A stretch of DNA of 64,000 nt, taken from assembly GCF_024763615.1 (NCBI RefSeq), contig NC_077222.1:27280001-27344000 (forward strand), in the 5' to 3' direction. Origin of the DNA: Phlebotomus papatasi (Eukaryota; Arthropoda; Insecta; Diptera; Psychodidae). The position numbers and the translations under genes are program-made. Each line of letters starts with the position of its first letter. The first letter of the stretch is position 1. Under the pieces are notes generated by a model. The model did not search any database and was not told the origin of the DNA. It worked only from the letters and a program-made list of their open reading frames with translations. Of this stretch, positions 10,210-22,224 are shown piece by piece.

Positions 10210-13200
10210 CTGGTGAAGAAACTCAGGAAATGTTAGAAGAAATTGAAGTTTTCTGTATTAGACCATTTTACCTTTGTTGACGTCAAAGTTGTCCAGCATC
10301 TCGAGATGCTTAGCACTCCACTTGTCTTTGACCTCAGTCCTATAGATGTTATGGATTTTCTCAGAGAATGAATCATAATTAACTAGCAAGTCCACAGATT
10401 TATCAGGATACATCACCGCAAAGTCTACATCAATCTGCAGGATGTTAAAAAAAACAATTAAGATTTTCTGTAGAAAATTTCTGAAATTGACATTATACCA
10501 GTTCAAATCCTTGAGGATCACGGTATCTCGGCCATTTCTCAATAGTCTTTGAAGCATCAGCATCGTGTCTTATTTCATTGAGACGATATGGAGATGACTT
10601 TTTCCATTCACTGACTACATCCTCCCAAGGATCAGTCGCATTAAAAAGCCACTGTTTCATGGCTAAGTATTGTTCTACAAGTTTTCAGATAAGTTTCAAT
10701 TAGATGAAGGTTTGACTGCTTGAACATTAAAAGAAAGAATAACTTCTAGATCTTTGATATTTCTACATGTTCATATTTAAAATTCTTACCGTGCTATCAC
10801 ACTAGGATTTTTTCAATTTGTAAATTCAATTTAATTTTCAGATGAATTGTTCCTATGCTTTATTTTGCATTCAAAATCATTTAAATTGATAGATTTTCGC
10901 TTATTTATTGATTAATACTTGGCCCACCAAAACATGTTTAAATATGAAAAAATAACATAAATGTCGTTGCTCAATTAAATTTGAATTCAGCAAAATAAAA
11001 TGTTAAAATTGCTCATTCATTTCAATTTTATTGCAGTTAAAGTAGCCTTTTGAATCAAATTGTTCTTTTTAAATTTATTAACACGTAATTAATGTAATTA
11101 ATTATAATTTGTAGCCAAAAAAATAAAATAAGTACAATGATTAGTAATAAACTTGTACGCGAATGAAGTTTCAGTTTTGGGAGTAATTTGTTGAGTTCCT
11201 CCAAAGCAATTCGAAGAACATTGTTGTGTCAAAAAATCGCAGTTCGGATGACTTCATACAGATTTTCAACAAGACTGTATGAGAGTCTCTTCATGAGCCT
11301 CCTTGCCTACAACCCTTTCTTATGGCTTTAGGGATTTATTTTGCATAACAGATAAGTGACTTACAACACATTTTAAGTATTATCACACATTTTCCGGAGT
11401 CATTCATAATCAAAAACCTCGCGGCACTCTTTAAAATTGAGCAAATTTCTTGCAAAATGTGTCCTGACTGTGAGAATTTTCAAGTAAATTCTAGAAATCT
11501 TTTAATGCTCAATTGGCTCAATTGAATTCAAAATTTAATTGTGAAAATCCTAGTGTGATGGGATCGTTAGAAATACTTTTAAAGTAATTTACGACTACTG
11601 TAATTGTTCTCAAGAGGTCTAAAGCAATGGCAATTGAATGAATTGGTAATGAACGCATTACTTAGACTATGGTATTCCAAGTTTGAATCCGTCGAATACG
11701 CTAACGATAGGGATACGTTTAACATACGTCAATAACCTCTAATTACTCCTCCTTAAAGTTTTTAAAGGTCATATTAAGTCGAACCTAATTATATAGCATA
11801 TTTCCGGAGACTTTTTTTTAAGAACACTGTATTTATTAAAATGAAAACAATTTTAAAGAAATATCCTAACTTACCTTCTGGGTACTCCAATTGAAATCTA
11901 ATACTATCCGTTAGATTTTCAAAAATTGGTGTTTGCGTCTGGTAACTCCCATAGGATGATCTTATACTTTGGACAATTGAATCCTCATCTGCTGCACGCA
12001 TTTGTCGTTTCATGTTGTTGAATCGATCATAGAGCTTACCCCTTGGAGGCTTTCGCATCTTGTAGTTTGCTGGCATATAGTACGTTTCCTAAGTATCCAA
12101 AAAAATTCATTTGAATTTCTGGACAATTTTCAGGAAATGAAACGTTTACCTTGCATTCTGAAGGGAACAGTTGCTGAATCTTTGAGACATAGAACATGTA
12201 AATTTGGGCTGAGAGTGGCATCTTTGTCATTAAATGGTAGTTAGCAACAATCCTTGTCAGATTATTCTGATCTGATTTTCCCAGAATGTTGAATTTGCGA
12301 TAATTCTCCAGGATTTTCTGTCCCTGGAAGCTTCTCTTGAGTTCAGCTTCCAAATCGAAACTGTCATCAAAGGTGCGTGAGCTTTCAGTGAAGTCTGAAT
12401 TGGGAACTGTGGGCATAGGTGAATATGGCACGGGTTTGGCAGGAGGAAGCAGAGGAGTTAGACTGGGTTTGGTTTCTGGTGTTGTATGGGATTGGGGAGC
12501 CTGAATTGAGGGAGATGGTTGGCTCGTTTGTGGGGAATTATGACGGACTGGCTTGGAAATTGGTGTTAGCAAGGGCATTGCAATTGCTTTTGGGAGCGAT
12601 GAACTTGCTTCTGGGGATGAGGATCTCGATGACATGGGTGATATGGAGAGGCCATCCAAGTCACTATCCATCTTGACCAATGTTTTCGGTTTGTTCGTGT
12701 CACAACAAATCAGTGATGGATGCTGAAGGGAAAGATGGTAGAGAATGTAAGATTGGTCATCTCGATAAACATTCATTACTTTGTCAAGATTGATACTTGA
12801 GAGTTGGAAAGTCGTCTTAATTCATTTTCTCCCAAAATTATACAATTATAAGCGCTCTTCAGAGTTCTAAGAGTTCTGTTTCATAATCAAGAACAGTCAC
12901 AATTTTATTCATTACGCATTTATTATGTTCAGAAATAATTCAATTAATCATACGTAAACTTTAATTCAATCAATTACTAATTCTATTTCTTACTTATTCT
13001 AAAAAATGAAATAGGGGAAACTGGGGCACCACCAAACACGGGGTACCACCAAACACTGCGTTTTTTAAATCAGATATTCTACTTCTGAGGACAAGGCCTA
13101 TAGGAATTTATAGGCACAATAGGGATGCTTGTCCATTGAAGAAATGGTCGAGATAATCCAAGTAGTTTAGAAATAAAAATTAGTGTTTGGTGGTACCCCG

Positions 13201-16200
13201 TGTTTGGTGGTGCCCCAGTTTCCCCTAGGTATTTAAATCTACTGTCCGAAAAATAAATCTAAAAATAGTAAAATTGAGTTAAAGTTTCTTAAAGTGTCAT
13301 AAAAGTTCCCAAGTTCAAGGAAAGAATACGAAGTAAAGGGAGAGAGAGAATTCTCGATAAAGCAATAAATAAATGAAACCACAACTAAGGACAATATTTC
13401 GAGAACATGCCTGAGTAAATTTAATACATTGTCGGTAAAATTCCGACAAATTGTAAAATCTTATTTTATTTTCATATTTTCCTTCAAATCTGTAAAAATT
13501 GTAGTTTTTAAATTTTTCTGGATACACGTAAATACAGAAACTTGCTTATGTACAAGTAAGATTCATAAATGTCACGAGTCCTAGAGAATTCTCCATAATT
13601 TAAGAGTCTTTCATTTTCTCCTGATGGATGAAATCGGTTCATCGTACAAAAAATAATTTAAATTACAGCACACTTAGAGACCTAACTGTTAGAGATAGTA
13701 TTTTAGAGTCCTCAAAGGACCTCAACCTCATAAAAACTCGTACCATTAGCGTGACTTTCTTTTATCCTGAACTTTTCTCAATTTACTCCAAAACCAAGTT
13801 TTTGAGAAATTTTGAAAAAGTCTACAGAAATTTTCTCAATGGACACTTAAAAGAAAATACGAAAATATTCTTGAACCATTCCTTATAACAGTTATTCAAG
13901 ATCAAAGATTAAAAAGTTGAAGTGATCGTAGTTTTTTTCATCCCATTGACGCAAATTTAAATCAGAAGTAAAGGTCCTAGAACTCCTGACAAATCTGAAC
14001 TGGCTCCTAACTGTCGTAAATCGATAGAAAAAGAATAATGAATGATCCTCAATTTTACTGTATTATTTAAATGCAATATCTTATGTGCCCTGCAAATCGA
14101 TTCAAATCTGTTTTAAGGCAGTTAACAGTCTGAAATAAGTGTTGCTATTTAAAAAGCGCTTAAATCATCGCGTAGACAAGACGACTATTATGAACGCTCA
14201 GCGGTTCAGAATTTCATGATCTTTCAATAAAGTTCAAATCCAAGATGGCAATTTTTCTAAATCGCCTAGGCCATTTTTGAGATAAGTCAAAAAACGTTTT
14301 TTATGAGGAATGAAGGGGGGTGGTAATTTAAGGAACTTATTTCGCTAGAGAATATTGACTTGTGGGGGGGAGGTAATCGAAGACTGGAAGTCAATATCTC
14401 TTGCCATTTGACAGTCAAGATGGTGAGAAGTTGAATAACAAATTGAATTGTGAAAATCGGCCTCTCCTGGAGTTTGAGTAGTTAAAATTTAGTCGTCCGT
14501 ACATATTTATTTTTCCATTTTTATTTCTAAAATGTTTATATTAAGATATATAATTATATCAATCTCTGAACATATTTTTTTGACTCCCCACGTTGTTTTC
14601 GAGATCAAATGTAAATATTTTTTTTACAGTATTGCCCAACGCACAATGATTTTTGTTTTGTAAATATGTTATTGACTTTTCAATGAGAGTGAATGAAACC
14701 TACATCTAGTCACCTCGCTCACTTTCATAGGAAATTTTGAAAACATATTTACAAACAAAATTTATTGTGCGTTAAACATATATCTTTATAAAACATAAAT
14801 GAGAAGAATTTGTAGAGCTTTAAAAGAAAGCTTCAATATTTTGAAGCAAAATATTTTCTTTAGAACAATACGCCACTTGGGGAAAACTTGCGGGCTTTGC
14901 TTTTATTCTCGCTTTAAACACTTAATAGTTTTCCCATCTTCCTTTAGGCAATCTGACCTAGAAGCAATATATTTTAAATTTTAATAGCAGTTAAGCTGCA
15001 CATTTTCCGAAAAAATATGTCAGAGTCATTAAAAGAATATGGGAAAAAATATGAAGTGTTTGAAGGCAGAATAGGTGCGAACCCTGAAACACTTCCCTTA
15101 CACTTTAAATTCCTGGTAATTTGACTCAGATTTTTTACAGATGCGACATTATTGCATAGATAAACTCAAGAAAATTTTTAATGGTTTACTATTAAAAGAA
15201 ATTGTGTTTTGTGCTGAACTAGGGGAAAGCTCACTACCTTAGAAGGACACAAGCTTCGGACAACTTAACTTTTGAGTTGCTAATGGATTTAACTTATATC
15301 TCTTTTTCAGAAAATATGAGGCATTGGACTAACTATTAATATACAATATTATAATAGGCCAAATTCAATGAATAAAAACTTGTTGAAAAAATGAGTTGTT
15401 CGAAGCTTGAGTTGTCCGAAGGTAGCGCCTTCCCATATCATATTATGATTATCTGAGTTATGTGCAGTGTAAACTATACTAAGATGCCACTCCTTTACTA
15501 CATTTGTACAACAACCAAGGGTTTGAAAATTTAAAATTATGGAAAATCTTTAGTACAAACTTTCTGAGAGAAAACCTTATTATGAAGGTTCAGAAAATTC
15601 TCTATCTAAGTCTGTTAATTTTGTACTAATCGAAAAATCAAAAAAAAAAGAATCTCAAATGCCACTATAATAGCAGAAGAACGACATTATGAAATCTTCA
15701 AGAAATGTGTACATTATGTAATATGTATATTACAATATATTCTCGCAGTTGTGGTTTTAACAGTTTAGAAAAAAAATTTGTTGTGTAAAAAACAATGTGA
15801 TAATTAAATATTTGCTTCTCTTTGATATGTTATGAATTTAATTATTCATTTTGCAAGTGATTTGAAACACGAAAGAAAACAAGAAACTTGAAGAATGCTT
15901 ATGATGTTGGAAGAAAAGACAAATATTTAAACATTCCCCATCAATCAACAAAAATTTATGTTAAAAATAAAACATTACTTACCTTGTTCTCTTCGCGCCA
16001 ATTTTGCAATTTGCACCGAAAAAATATTTTATCCCCAATCTGACTCCTTTTCGAGAAGATATCATTGAGATCGTGCTGATGCATTTGCCTTAGGATGGCT
16101 TTATTTGTAATGCCACACATGATAAGAGTCTTTATGATATTGGGTGATAGTTCCCATTCTTCAAATAAATGTATTATGGGGTATTTTTTGGCATTGTACT

Positions 16201-16216
16201 CAGCAGAGTCGACCAT
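9788..16216 (-). CDS. uncharacterised arthropod protein with N-terminal SAM-like domain (6 exons, 593 aa)
   Basis: The exons in transcription order are 16216-15983, 12722-12150, 12088-11875, 10674-10499, 10434-10272 and 10209-9788. All junctions are GT..AG, the phases agree, and the sum is 1782 bp ending in TAA. The first in-frame ATG is at 16216, in AAAAAATGG context. Residues 1-78 look like a SAM/Pointed-type helical bundle (hydrophobic helices, EEWELSP, HQHDLNDIF, final LQNW). Exon 2 opens with a Ser/Pro/Thr-rich, probably disordered stretch of about 110 residues. The rest matches in pattern a large arthropod family of unknown function that I recall: ETYYMPANYKMRKPPRGKLYD, then a WPRYRDPQGFELIDVDF block, then a PKIIVVGEALEDLQEFYVDFD block. 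No catalytic motif, signal peptide or membrane segment is visible. The gene lies upstream of, and antisense to, the receptor exons. The exon model is strong; the function is unknown. Confidence 0.82.
10272..10434 (-). CDS. exon 5 of the SAM-like gene
   Basis: Acceptor CATCCTGCAG|ATTGATG and donor AACAAAG|GTAAAA. It codes for IDVDFAVMYPDKSVDLL and a charged helix, ending in phase 1. Confidence 0.78.
10499..10674 (-). CDS. exon 4 of the SAM-like gene
   Basis: Too short to stand out as an open frame. The acceptor CTTGTAG|AACAA restores the frame from exon 3 and gives QYLAMKQWLFN, then EKWPRYRDPQGFEL. The donor GTATAATG is weaker than the others but keeps the frame, and the next exon continues the family pattern. 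Confidence 0.72.
11875..12088 (-). CDS. exon 3 of the SAM-like gene
   Basis: The acceptor is GATACTTAG|GAAACG, 61 bp after the exon 2 donor. The exon codes for ETYYMPANYKMRKPPRGKL and a basic helix, and ends in phase 1 at CCAGAAG|GTAAGT. Confidence 0.8.
12150..12722 (-). CDS. exon 2 of the SAM-like gene
   Basis: Acceptor CCCTTCAG|CATCC and donor AAG|GTAAAC enclose 191 whole codons. The first half is rich in Ser, Pro and Thr with several SP pairs. The second half is a helical segment with KSDQNNLTRIVANYHL and PLSAQIYMFYVSKIQQLFP, where the conserved family region starts. Confidence 0.8.
13014..13225. mobile_element. TA-flanked foldback MITE, word ACCACCAAACAC
   Basis: Ends GGGGAAACTGGGGCACCACC and its inverted copy lie between TA pairs. 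The inverted arms are about 42 bp, and within each arm ACCACCAAACAC occurs twice in direct orientation. Confidence 0.85.
14630..14780. mobile_element. MITE with TTGCCCAACGCACAAT ends, copy 1
   Basis: TATTGCCCAACGCACAATGA at the left and an inverted ATTGTGCGTTAAACATA at the right, then TTGTTTTGTAAATATGTT in both arms. A copy at 52041-52192 has the same ends. Confidence 0.78.
15222..15434. mobile_element. foldback MITE, word GTTGTCCGAAG
   Basis: Left GGGGAAAGCTCACTACCTTA, right GGTAGCGCCTTCCC inverted. The words CTTCGGACAACTT and AAGTTGTCCGAAG-like copies occur twice per side. A TA sits at the left end; the right target is unclear. Confidence 0.65.
15983..16216 (-). CDS. exon 1 of the SAM-like gene
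   Basis: It codes for 78 residues from the ATG at 16216 to ENK, with donor AAG|GTAAGT at 15982. The SAM-like domain occupies almost the whole exon. It ends in phase 0, matching the phase-0 acceptor of exon 2. Confidence 0.8.
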
Positions 16217-17418
16217 TTTTTTGTACAAACTAAACAATCGTTGGAACAAACGAGGGAGTGAGTGAGAAATAAAAATGTTGAGTCAACACTGGATGGCAGA
16301 AAATCAATTTTGTCTGGCTGTATCGCGGTGTTTTCTACCACTTTTGTAATGCCAAACACGCATCCACTGCGCAATTACCACCCGCAAAATGTTGATACAA
16401 CAGAAGTTAATAGGTTTGTTGATTGTGCAAAGTGAACTTTGTAGAATTATGTAAGCCTTTAACTAATTTGTTAAAGCAGAATATTGAACAAGAGTCTTTT
16501 TTCTCACAACCAAATATTATGCCAAAATACGTCACTCACGCCAGAAGACTTTGGTACAACTGGATGCCGACAGCAATTCGGTGCTGGCACGATGCTGACC
16601 GAGCATGAGCGAAGCACCAAAACAGTCAAAGAAACTTTTAAACTCTACCATCAGACACTGTAGACTCGCACTGAAACATGTAAACATGCTACACTGTTAA
16701 GCATTATTGGTATCTTATGCTCTGCAAGTATTATCACTATCCTCTCAGTTTACCAAGAGGTTTCTTTTAGCGGTGGCACGAGCGTGTTAGCAAATGCTTC
16801 TCTGTGCTCGCAATAAGTGATTTTTTTCAGTGTTAATCAATGCGACTGCGAGTTGAATGTTGAATTGAAAGAGATTTTATAAAATCAACGAATGTGACCG
16901 AATATACTTCGTCAGCAAAGACTGCTGTATGTGTTAATTTGAAGAAGTTTCTGACTCTTTTACAAATCATTTCGACAAATACAAAGGGCAAGTCATTTTC
17001 TCTGTTGAAATCCTCTTAACATATAAATATTTCCATTTAGCTCAGCTATAAAATAGGTGAGACTGTTGAATGAGGGTGGTAGACAAAGAAACCCGCTGAT
17101 TTATTAATAACTTAATACTAATTATTACTAATTAATTTTCAATTTATAAATGCTCCTACGGCTATTACATTAAGTATTTCCTAAGTAATTTAATAAGTTA
17201 TTATTTCATCAATTATTTAATTTTAAGGAGTTGAAGAACATTCAACGGTTTAAAAAATATACAAATACGAAATAGAGGCTTCGTGGTGAATAGCAAAAAT
17301 AATGTGACATTACTCACCCTTAACACTGAGTATACCTTATAAAAAAGCCTTGAACAGTCCTTAATGAAATAATTCGATTTAAGAATATGAAAAGTATTTT
17401 TATTAAGTACTTAAAGTA

Positions 17419-17898
17419 GGGTAAAGTAATATAAGTTGGACATAGTGTTACAAATTGGACAGAGATTTTTTCTTGATAAATACAGTACTAATTTTTTTAA
17501 GCACAACACTGAGAAAAAAAGAGGGTGCGATTAACTTTTTTCCTCATAACTTTAACACTTTTTAGGTGTAAAAATATATCAACATTTTTTAATGTTAATT
17601 TTATACCTTTTTAAGGGTAAAATTTACATGAAAAAAGGTAACTTTAACCCCCAATACACCTAAAAAGGGTAATATTTACACCGATTTGGATCAATACTGC
17701 AGGGTAAAATTAACATTTCCGGAATGTTATTTTAACTTTTTCGGATTTCTCTCAGTGAAGAAACCAATTATAAAACTAAAGCATTAAAAATATACAAATA
17801 AAAATGAAGTACTAAATTTATTAAGAAAAAAAAAACCCTGTCCAACTTATACCATTTTGTCCAACTCGTACCATGGTCCAACTTGTACCAATTTACCC
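17419..17898. mobile_element. TA-flanked foldback MITE (family B, word TACAAGTTGGACA), split by family C
   Basis: Ends (TA)GGGTAAAGTAATATAAGTTG and the inverted ACTTGTACCAATTTACCC(TA). Words of the type GGTACAAGTTGGACAA occur two to three times per arm. The element is interrupted at 17507-17757 by a family C MITE. The related copy at 23353-23561 lacks that insertion. Confidence 0.83.
17507..17757. mobile_element. MITE family C, copy 2, nested in family B
   Basis: Begins CACTGAGAAAAAAAGAGGGT and ends TTTCTCTCAGTG. Removing it restores the sequence seen in the intact family B copy near 23.4 kb (AAGCACAA followed by GAAACCAA-like sequence). Confidence 0.85.
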
Positions 17899-18271
17899 TA
17901 AAGGAATCAGTTATTTATTTTATACCATGCCTAATTAAATACCAGCCCTACTAAATTTAGCATTGATAAATCATTCTCACCACTTTTTACGATTCGCGAT
18001 TGATTTTTGTAATATTTGGGGCCTGTTTTCCTTCAGAAACCAACGAACTCAGAAATTTGGGAACAGATATCATTGGGGTCACTATCAGAGATGCTTACAA
18101 AGCAATTACTAACCCTCTAAGCCGAAACCCTGGGTCTACCAGTAGCGTTTTTCAGATGTACTCGTGCCTTGTCACTATATAAATTTTGACGATTTTATGT
18201 ATATGCTATAGGGATTTTTCATCAAATTTAGCAATCAATGACGTAGATTCATTACGACAGTATCTCTGGAC

Positions 18272-18595
18272 GGGGTCCCGGTAAAAATCCCGAAAATCAA
18301 AATCCCGAAAGCCAAAATCCCGAACGTCAAAATCAAGAAAGCCAAAATCCCAAATAGGCCAAAATTCCGAATGGGCCAAAATCCCGAAAGGCAAAATCCC
18401 AAATTCGTAAAAGTGTCATAGCTACTTCCACGATAGCACCTGCGCTGTCTGGAGGCAAAGTGTGTCTTGGGTAATTATTCTAAATATTGTCCTACACATA
18501 ATTTCATCCCTTTCAGGATTTTGAACATTCGGAATTTTGGCTTTCGGGATTTTGGCCTTTTCGGCATTTTGGCTTTCGGGATTTTGGCTGCCACC
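18272..18595 (+). mobile_element. family F element, copy 3
   Basis: Starts GGGGTCCCGGTAAAAATCCC and ends TTTTGGCTGCCACC. Repeated AAAATCCCGAAAGCC words fill the first 130 bp and inverted ones the last 80 bp. Confidence 0.8.
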
Positions 18596-18913
18596 GCTTT
18601 GGACGATATCCCTTTTTTCAATTTTTTATAACTTGCTATTTTAACCAAAATTATAAATTAACAAAAAATGCATTATTTATCATCGCCTTGCATATAAATA
18701 TTCACCACTGAAGACTTTGGTAATGTGCAAACTGACCATTTGGCTCTCAAATAACATAAATTCATAATATAACTGGTCTCAGGATGTTAATTACACGTAT
18801 TTGACCACTTTGTCTCACTTTTTCAAATTTGTCAAGAAACTTTTGGCCGATTGGCCGATGAAAAATGATCAAGTTTTAGAAATGTTTTTTTTTGGTGTAC
18901 ATAAATAATATAA

Positions 18914-19074
18914 ACTGTTAAAAATAAAAGGATCAAATTGATCCTTTTGCGAGGGATGGATCAAATTCACGTGTCCTATTATGAGAAATGTGCATTCATA
19001 GTTCGAAATTTGATCCATCCTTTGCAAAAGGATCAAATTTGGATCAATTTGATCCTTTTATTTTTACCAGTGTA
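18914..19074. mobile_element. family P MITE, short copy
   Basis: ACTGTTAAAAATAAAAGGAT and the inverted CTTTTATTTTTACCAGT. GATCAAATTGATCC words lie in both arms. Confidence 0.78.
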
Positions 19075-19207
19075 CGGATTACAAGCAAATTATTTGGAAA
19101 ATGAAAAATTTTAAAATGGTTTTTTTGTAACATTTTTTTCACTTGATTTCTCGAACGCACCTTTGTAAAGAAACTTATGGGCGGTACTGTATGTGTCCTT
19201 CGTATTA

Positions 19208-20993
19208 GGTGAGATTCTTAACAATCTCACCTACTATAATCCTAACAAAATTTCATGTCGTCCGATCGACCTCAAATTTGGCCAAAATGTGTTTCGCCAC
19301 TTCCTGATCACCAATATATGGGAGGCTAAGTTAAGTTCCCGGCCGGCCGGCCGCTCTTTGGAGCTTAATAGCTCCTAAACTAAAAAAGATATCGACTTGC
19401 GGTTTTCGGCAAAGGTTAAATATCGTATGAAAATTGCAACTTGGTGCATTGACCCCCCACCCCCCACCCCTCCTTCCGCCATTTTGAAGACCCCCCTTTT
19501 TTTGTTTTCTCAATAGCTCCGCCCCTATGGCATCGAGCGGGCTCAAATTTTAGTATGTTATAGCTGGGCCTTAGAGCTTTCCATCAGTACCAAACTTAAG
19601 GTCCCCCGACCCCCCTGACCCGAGCTATAAGGGCCCAAAATAAAATTTCTTAAAATGGCCATAACTCCGGTTCTAATTGTCATAATTTAAAAAGTGAGGG
19701 CTTTTTGGAAAGCTCTCGTGAAATGCCACTTCCCCTTCTAACATCGCAAGTTCATAAAACCACCGCTAGGGGCGCTTTTTTTAAAAAGAAAATTTTTAAA
19801 TCTTAAAAGTTAAATAACTCAAAAATTCCATTGTGCATCGGGCTGAAAATTTAGTATGTTGTAGCCGTTGATTATACCTATCAAACAAAAAAAACCTTAA
19901 GTCGATCCATAACCCCTGACCCGAGCTATAAGGGGTCAAAGTTCGAACATTGACCGGCCTCTATCTCCGGTTCTAATTAATATAGCGACCTGAATTTTAC
20001 CTTTTTGGTTTCGTCTCGATGAGCACTTTCAGATGGAAGTTCAAAAAGTCACCACAGGTGGCGCTGTGATAGCGTCAAAATTCATCGAAATTCAAAGTCA
20101 CTTTTCTCAAAAACGGCATTGTGCAAGTTAATGAAATTTTAGTATGTTGTAGTCCAGTCTAGGACGTTTCCAAAATGGTGCGTATGCGCGCTGTGGTTTC
20201 AATAGAACCGGAGATATGAGGGGTCAAAGTTCACGAAATTCAAAAAATCATATCTCCGGTTCTATGTGACCGATTTTGATGAATGAGGGCTTAAACGAAA
20301 GATCTCACCAAATGCTACAACTTTCTAGAATATTTGAACTTCGTGGGACCAACACCAGGGGCGCCACAGTCGAAAAACCAATTTCAATATCACATAACCT
20401 CAATTATCTCGACTGTCGCTGAACCGATTTTGATGATTACTTCAACATAATTGTAGAGCACATTTGTCTCTACATTTCGTCCATACATCATTTTCCACTC
20501 AGACTACGGTATCACTCCGATTTTGCCGTTTAAGTGTGAAAAAATTGATTTTTCCCATAATAACGCTTTGAAATCACTCAGATGCCAATTTGACTGCCTC
20601 TACTCCACCAAGACACTTAAAATAGGGGTTTAAATGGAAAGTCCCGCAAAATACAACAATTCTCTGATTTAGTTGAAGTTCAACAAATGAACACTTGGGG
20701 CACTCTGGATGAAAAAACGAGTTAAGAAACAAAAAAACCTCGCTTATCTTGGCTTCTGAGTAATCGATGAGTTCAAGTTCTACGGCAAAATTATAGAGAA
20801 CATTCTGGTCTACATTTCACCCATATAACACTTTTCTGTCAGTTCATCCAAATCCTTGACATTTTGGTTCAAATACAAAACTTGTATAATTTCACGAATT
20901 TGGTTCAAGATAACTGAATGGCGTCTCCCTACTTCAGCATCAAATCGAATTTGCATGCACTCCGAGTTAGCTCACGTTAAGAATCTCACCTAC
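19208..20993 (+). mobile_element. 1.8 kb non-coding terminal-inverted-repeat element, copy 1
   Basis: The left end TAGGTGAGATTCTTAAC is immediately followed by its own complement AATCTCACCTA, forming a hairpin. The right end GTTAAGAATCTCACCTA is the inverted copy. The interior has three modules about 300 bp apart, marked by TTTAGTATGTT(A/G)TAG at 19549, 19850 and 20138, with GACCCGAGCTATAAGGG and CTCCGGTTCTA in the modules. No long open frame. It is nearly identical to 30770-32553. Confidence 0.85.
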
Positions 20994-22076
20994 ATAAGCC
21001 GGTTAGGATTATCTGTCCCTTTCCTATTCTAGTTTCTACTTATTGTCGTCTGATGGCACAAATATCGCCCAAAAAATCCTTAATTAAATCAATTAAATAG
21101 TTACTAAGCACTTATTAAGGACTTATTCTATTCATTAGACAGAACAGTAGTTAAAGAGCATAGACAATGCCTTTAATTTTAGCATTCACTAGTAACAACT
21201 ACCTACGGGAAGTTTCTATTAAAATATATCATACCTTGAATATGTGCTACGGCGTATGTCGATTTTTGAGATATCAATGTTTTTTGATAGGGATCTTGTT
21301 AGATTGTTTTTTAAATATAAAATATGCTTTTTAACATGTTTGTAGAATAAATTCAGTCTCAAAGTGACACAAGAATTAATTTCTTTGTGACTTTAAGGTT
21401 TTATACTGACGTAAAGAGTATAACTTCAGGCGCAAAATAATGTAAATTTGACAGTTTTAATCAAATAGTGGCATTTCATTTTTTAGTGTCTCAAATTTTT
21501 GCCCAATAAACGTTAAATATTTTGAGTTTTACAAGTATGTTCAGTGTAATAGAATAAAATATTTTTTTTTTAATTTAAATGATTATATGTATAAGGGAAA
21601 TGAAGTAATGTAATGAAATTAAATTTTTGAACCCTTTAACTGAAAAATGTTTAAAATTGTAATGTTCAATTTGCATTTTAATTTGAAAATTCAGATACAG
21701 TGTTCAGATTTTTTTTAAATATTAGACACATTATGGGATAAATAGACATAAATATTATGGGAATCTATTTTTTCTATAAACTATCAATTTTGATATTCTC
21801 ACAACTACGAGTGAAAAATAAAACCTAAAGGCTCTTTATATACTTTAAATAAATTGCATTAATTGGTTTATTTAGCGTTCATCTGATACAATTCGTTTAA
21901 ATTTTTTTTAAACAAATATTTAAATTTGGCCACTTTTTATTCTGGGATATCAACTTTATCAAATGTTGTTATTGCTCTTTTTAGCGAGAAAAATATGTTT
22001 ATGAATAATTATTTTTTTTTACAACCAAAACTTGCTGCTTATGCAATACTTTGTTTTTTTTCTATTATTTTTTCAG

Positions 22077-22224
22077 ACTGTATCAGTAACAGTATCTGTG
22101 TTAACACTCACCTTCATCTCCATCGATCGATGGTATGCAATTTGTTTTCCTCTTCGGTATGTATCAACAAATGAACGAGCCATCGGATCAATCGCCTTTA
22201 TCTGGCTTGTGGCACTGATTTCGG
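22077..22224 (+). CDS. receptor exon: TM3 end, DRW motif, TM4 start
   Basis: Acceptor TTTTTTCAG|ACTGTATC and donor TTTCGG|GTAATT. It encodes TVSVTVSVLTLTFISIDRWY, intracellular loop 2 (CFPLRYVSTNERA) and TM4 up to ALIS, ending in phase 1. Confidence 0.8.

Larger units (their letters stand above)
12723..15982. other. intron 1 of the SAM-like gene
   Basis: This 3.26 kb intron carries three short inverted-repeat elements (13014-13225, 14630-14780, 15222-15434) and a degenerate family A stretch near 14270-14490. No additional exon is recognised. Confidence 0.6.
16217..22076. other. no gene recognised between the SAM-like gene and the receptor exons
   Basis: 5.9 kb. It holds nested MITEs at 17.4-17.9 kb, a family F copy, a family P copy and the 1.8 kb element at 19208-20993. 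The stretch upstream of 16217 should contain the promoter of the SAM-like gene, but no core motif stands out. No TM1-TM2 coding exon of the receptor was found. Confidence 0.6.

Noticed and set aside
12036..12776. 246-codon minus-strand frame as an intronless gene
   Set aside because: Its two ends lie beyond good splice sites (acceptor at 12723, donor at 12149), and only the spliced version joins in frame with five other exons into a family-like protein.
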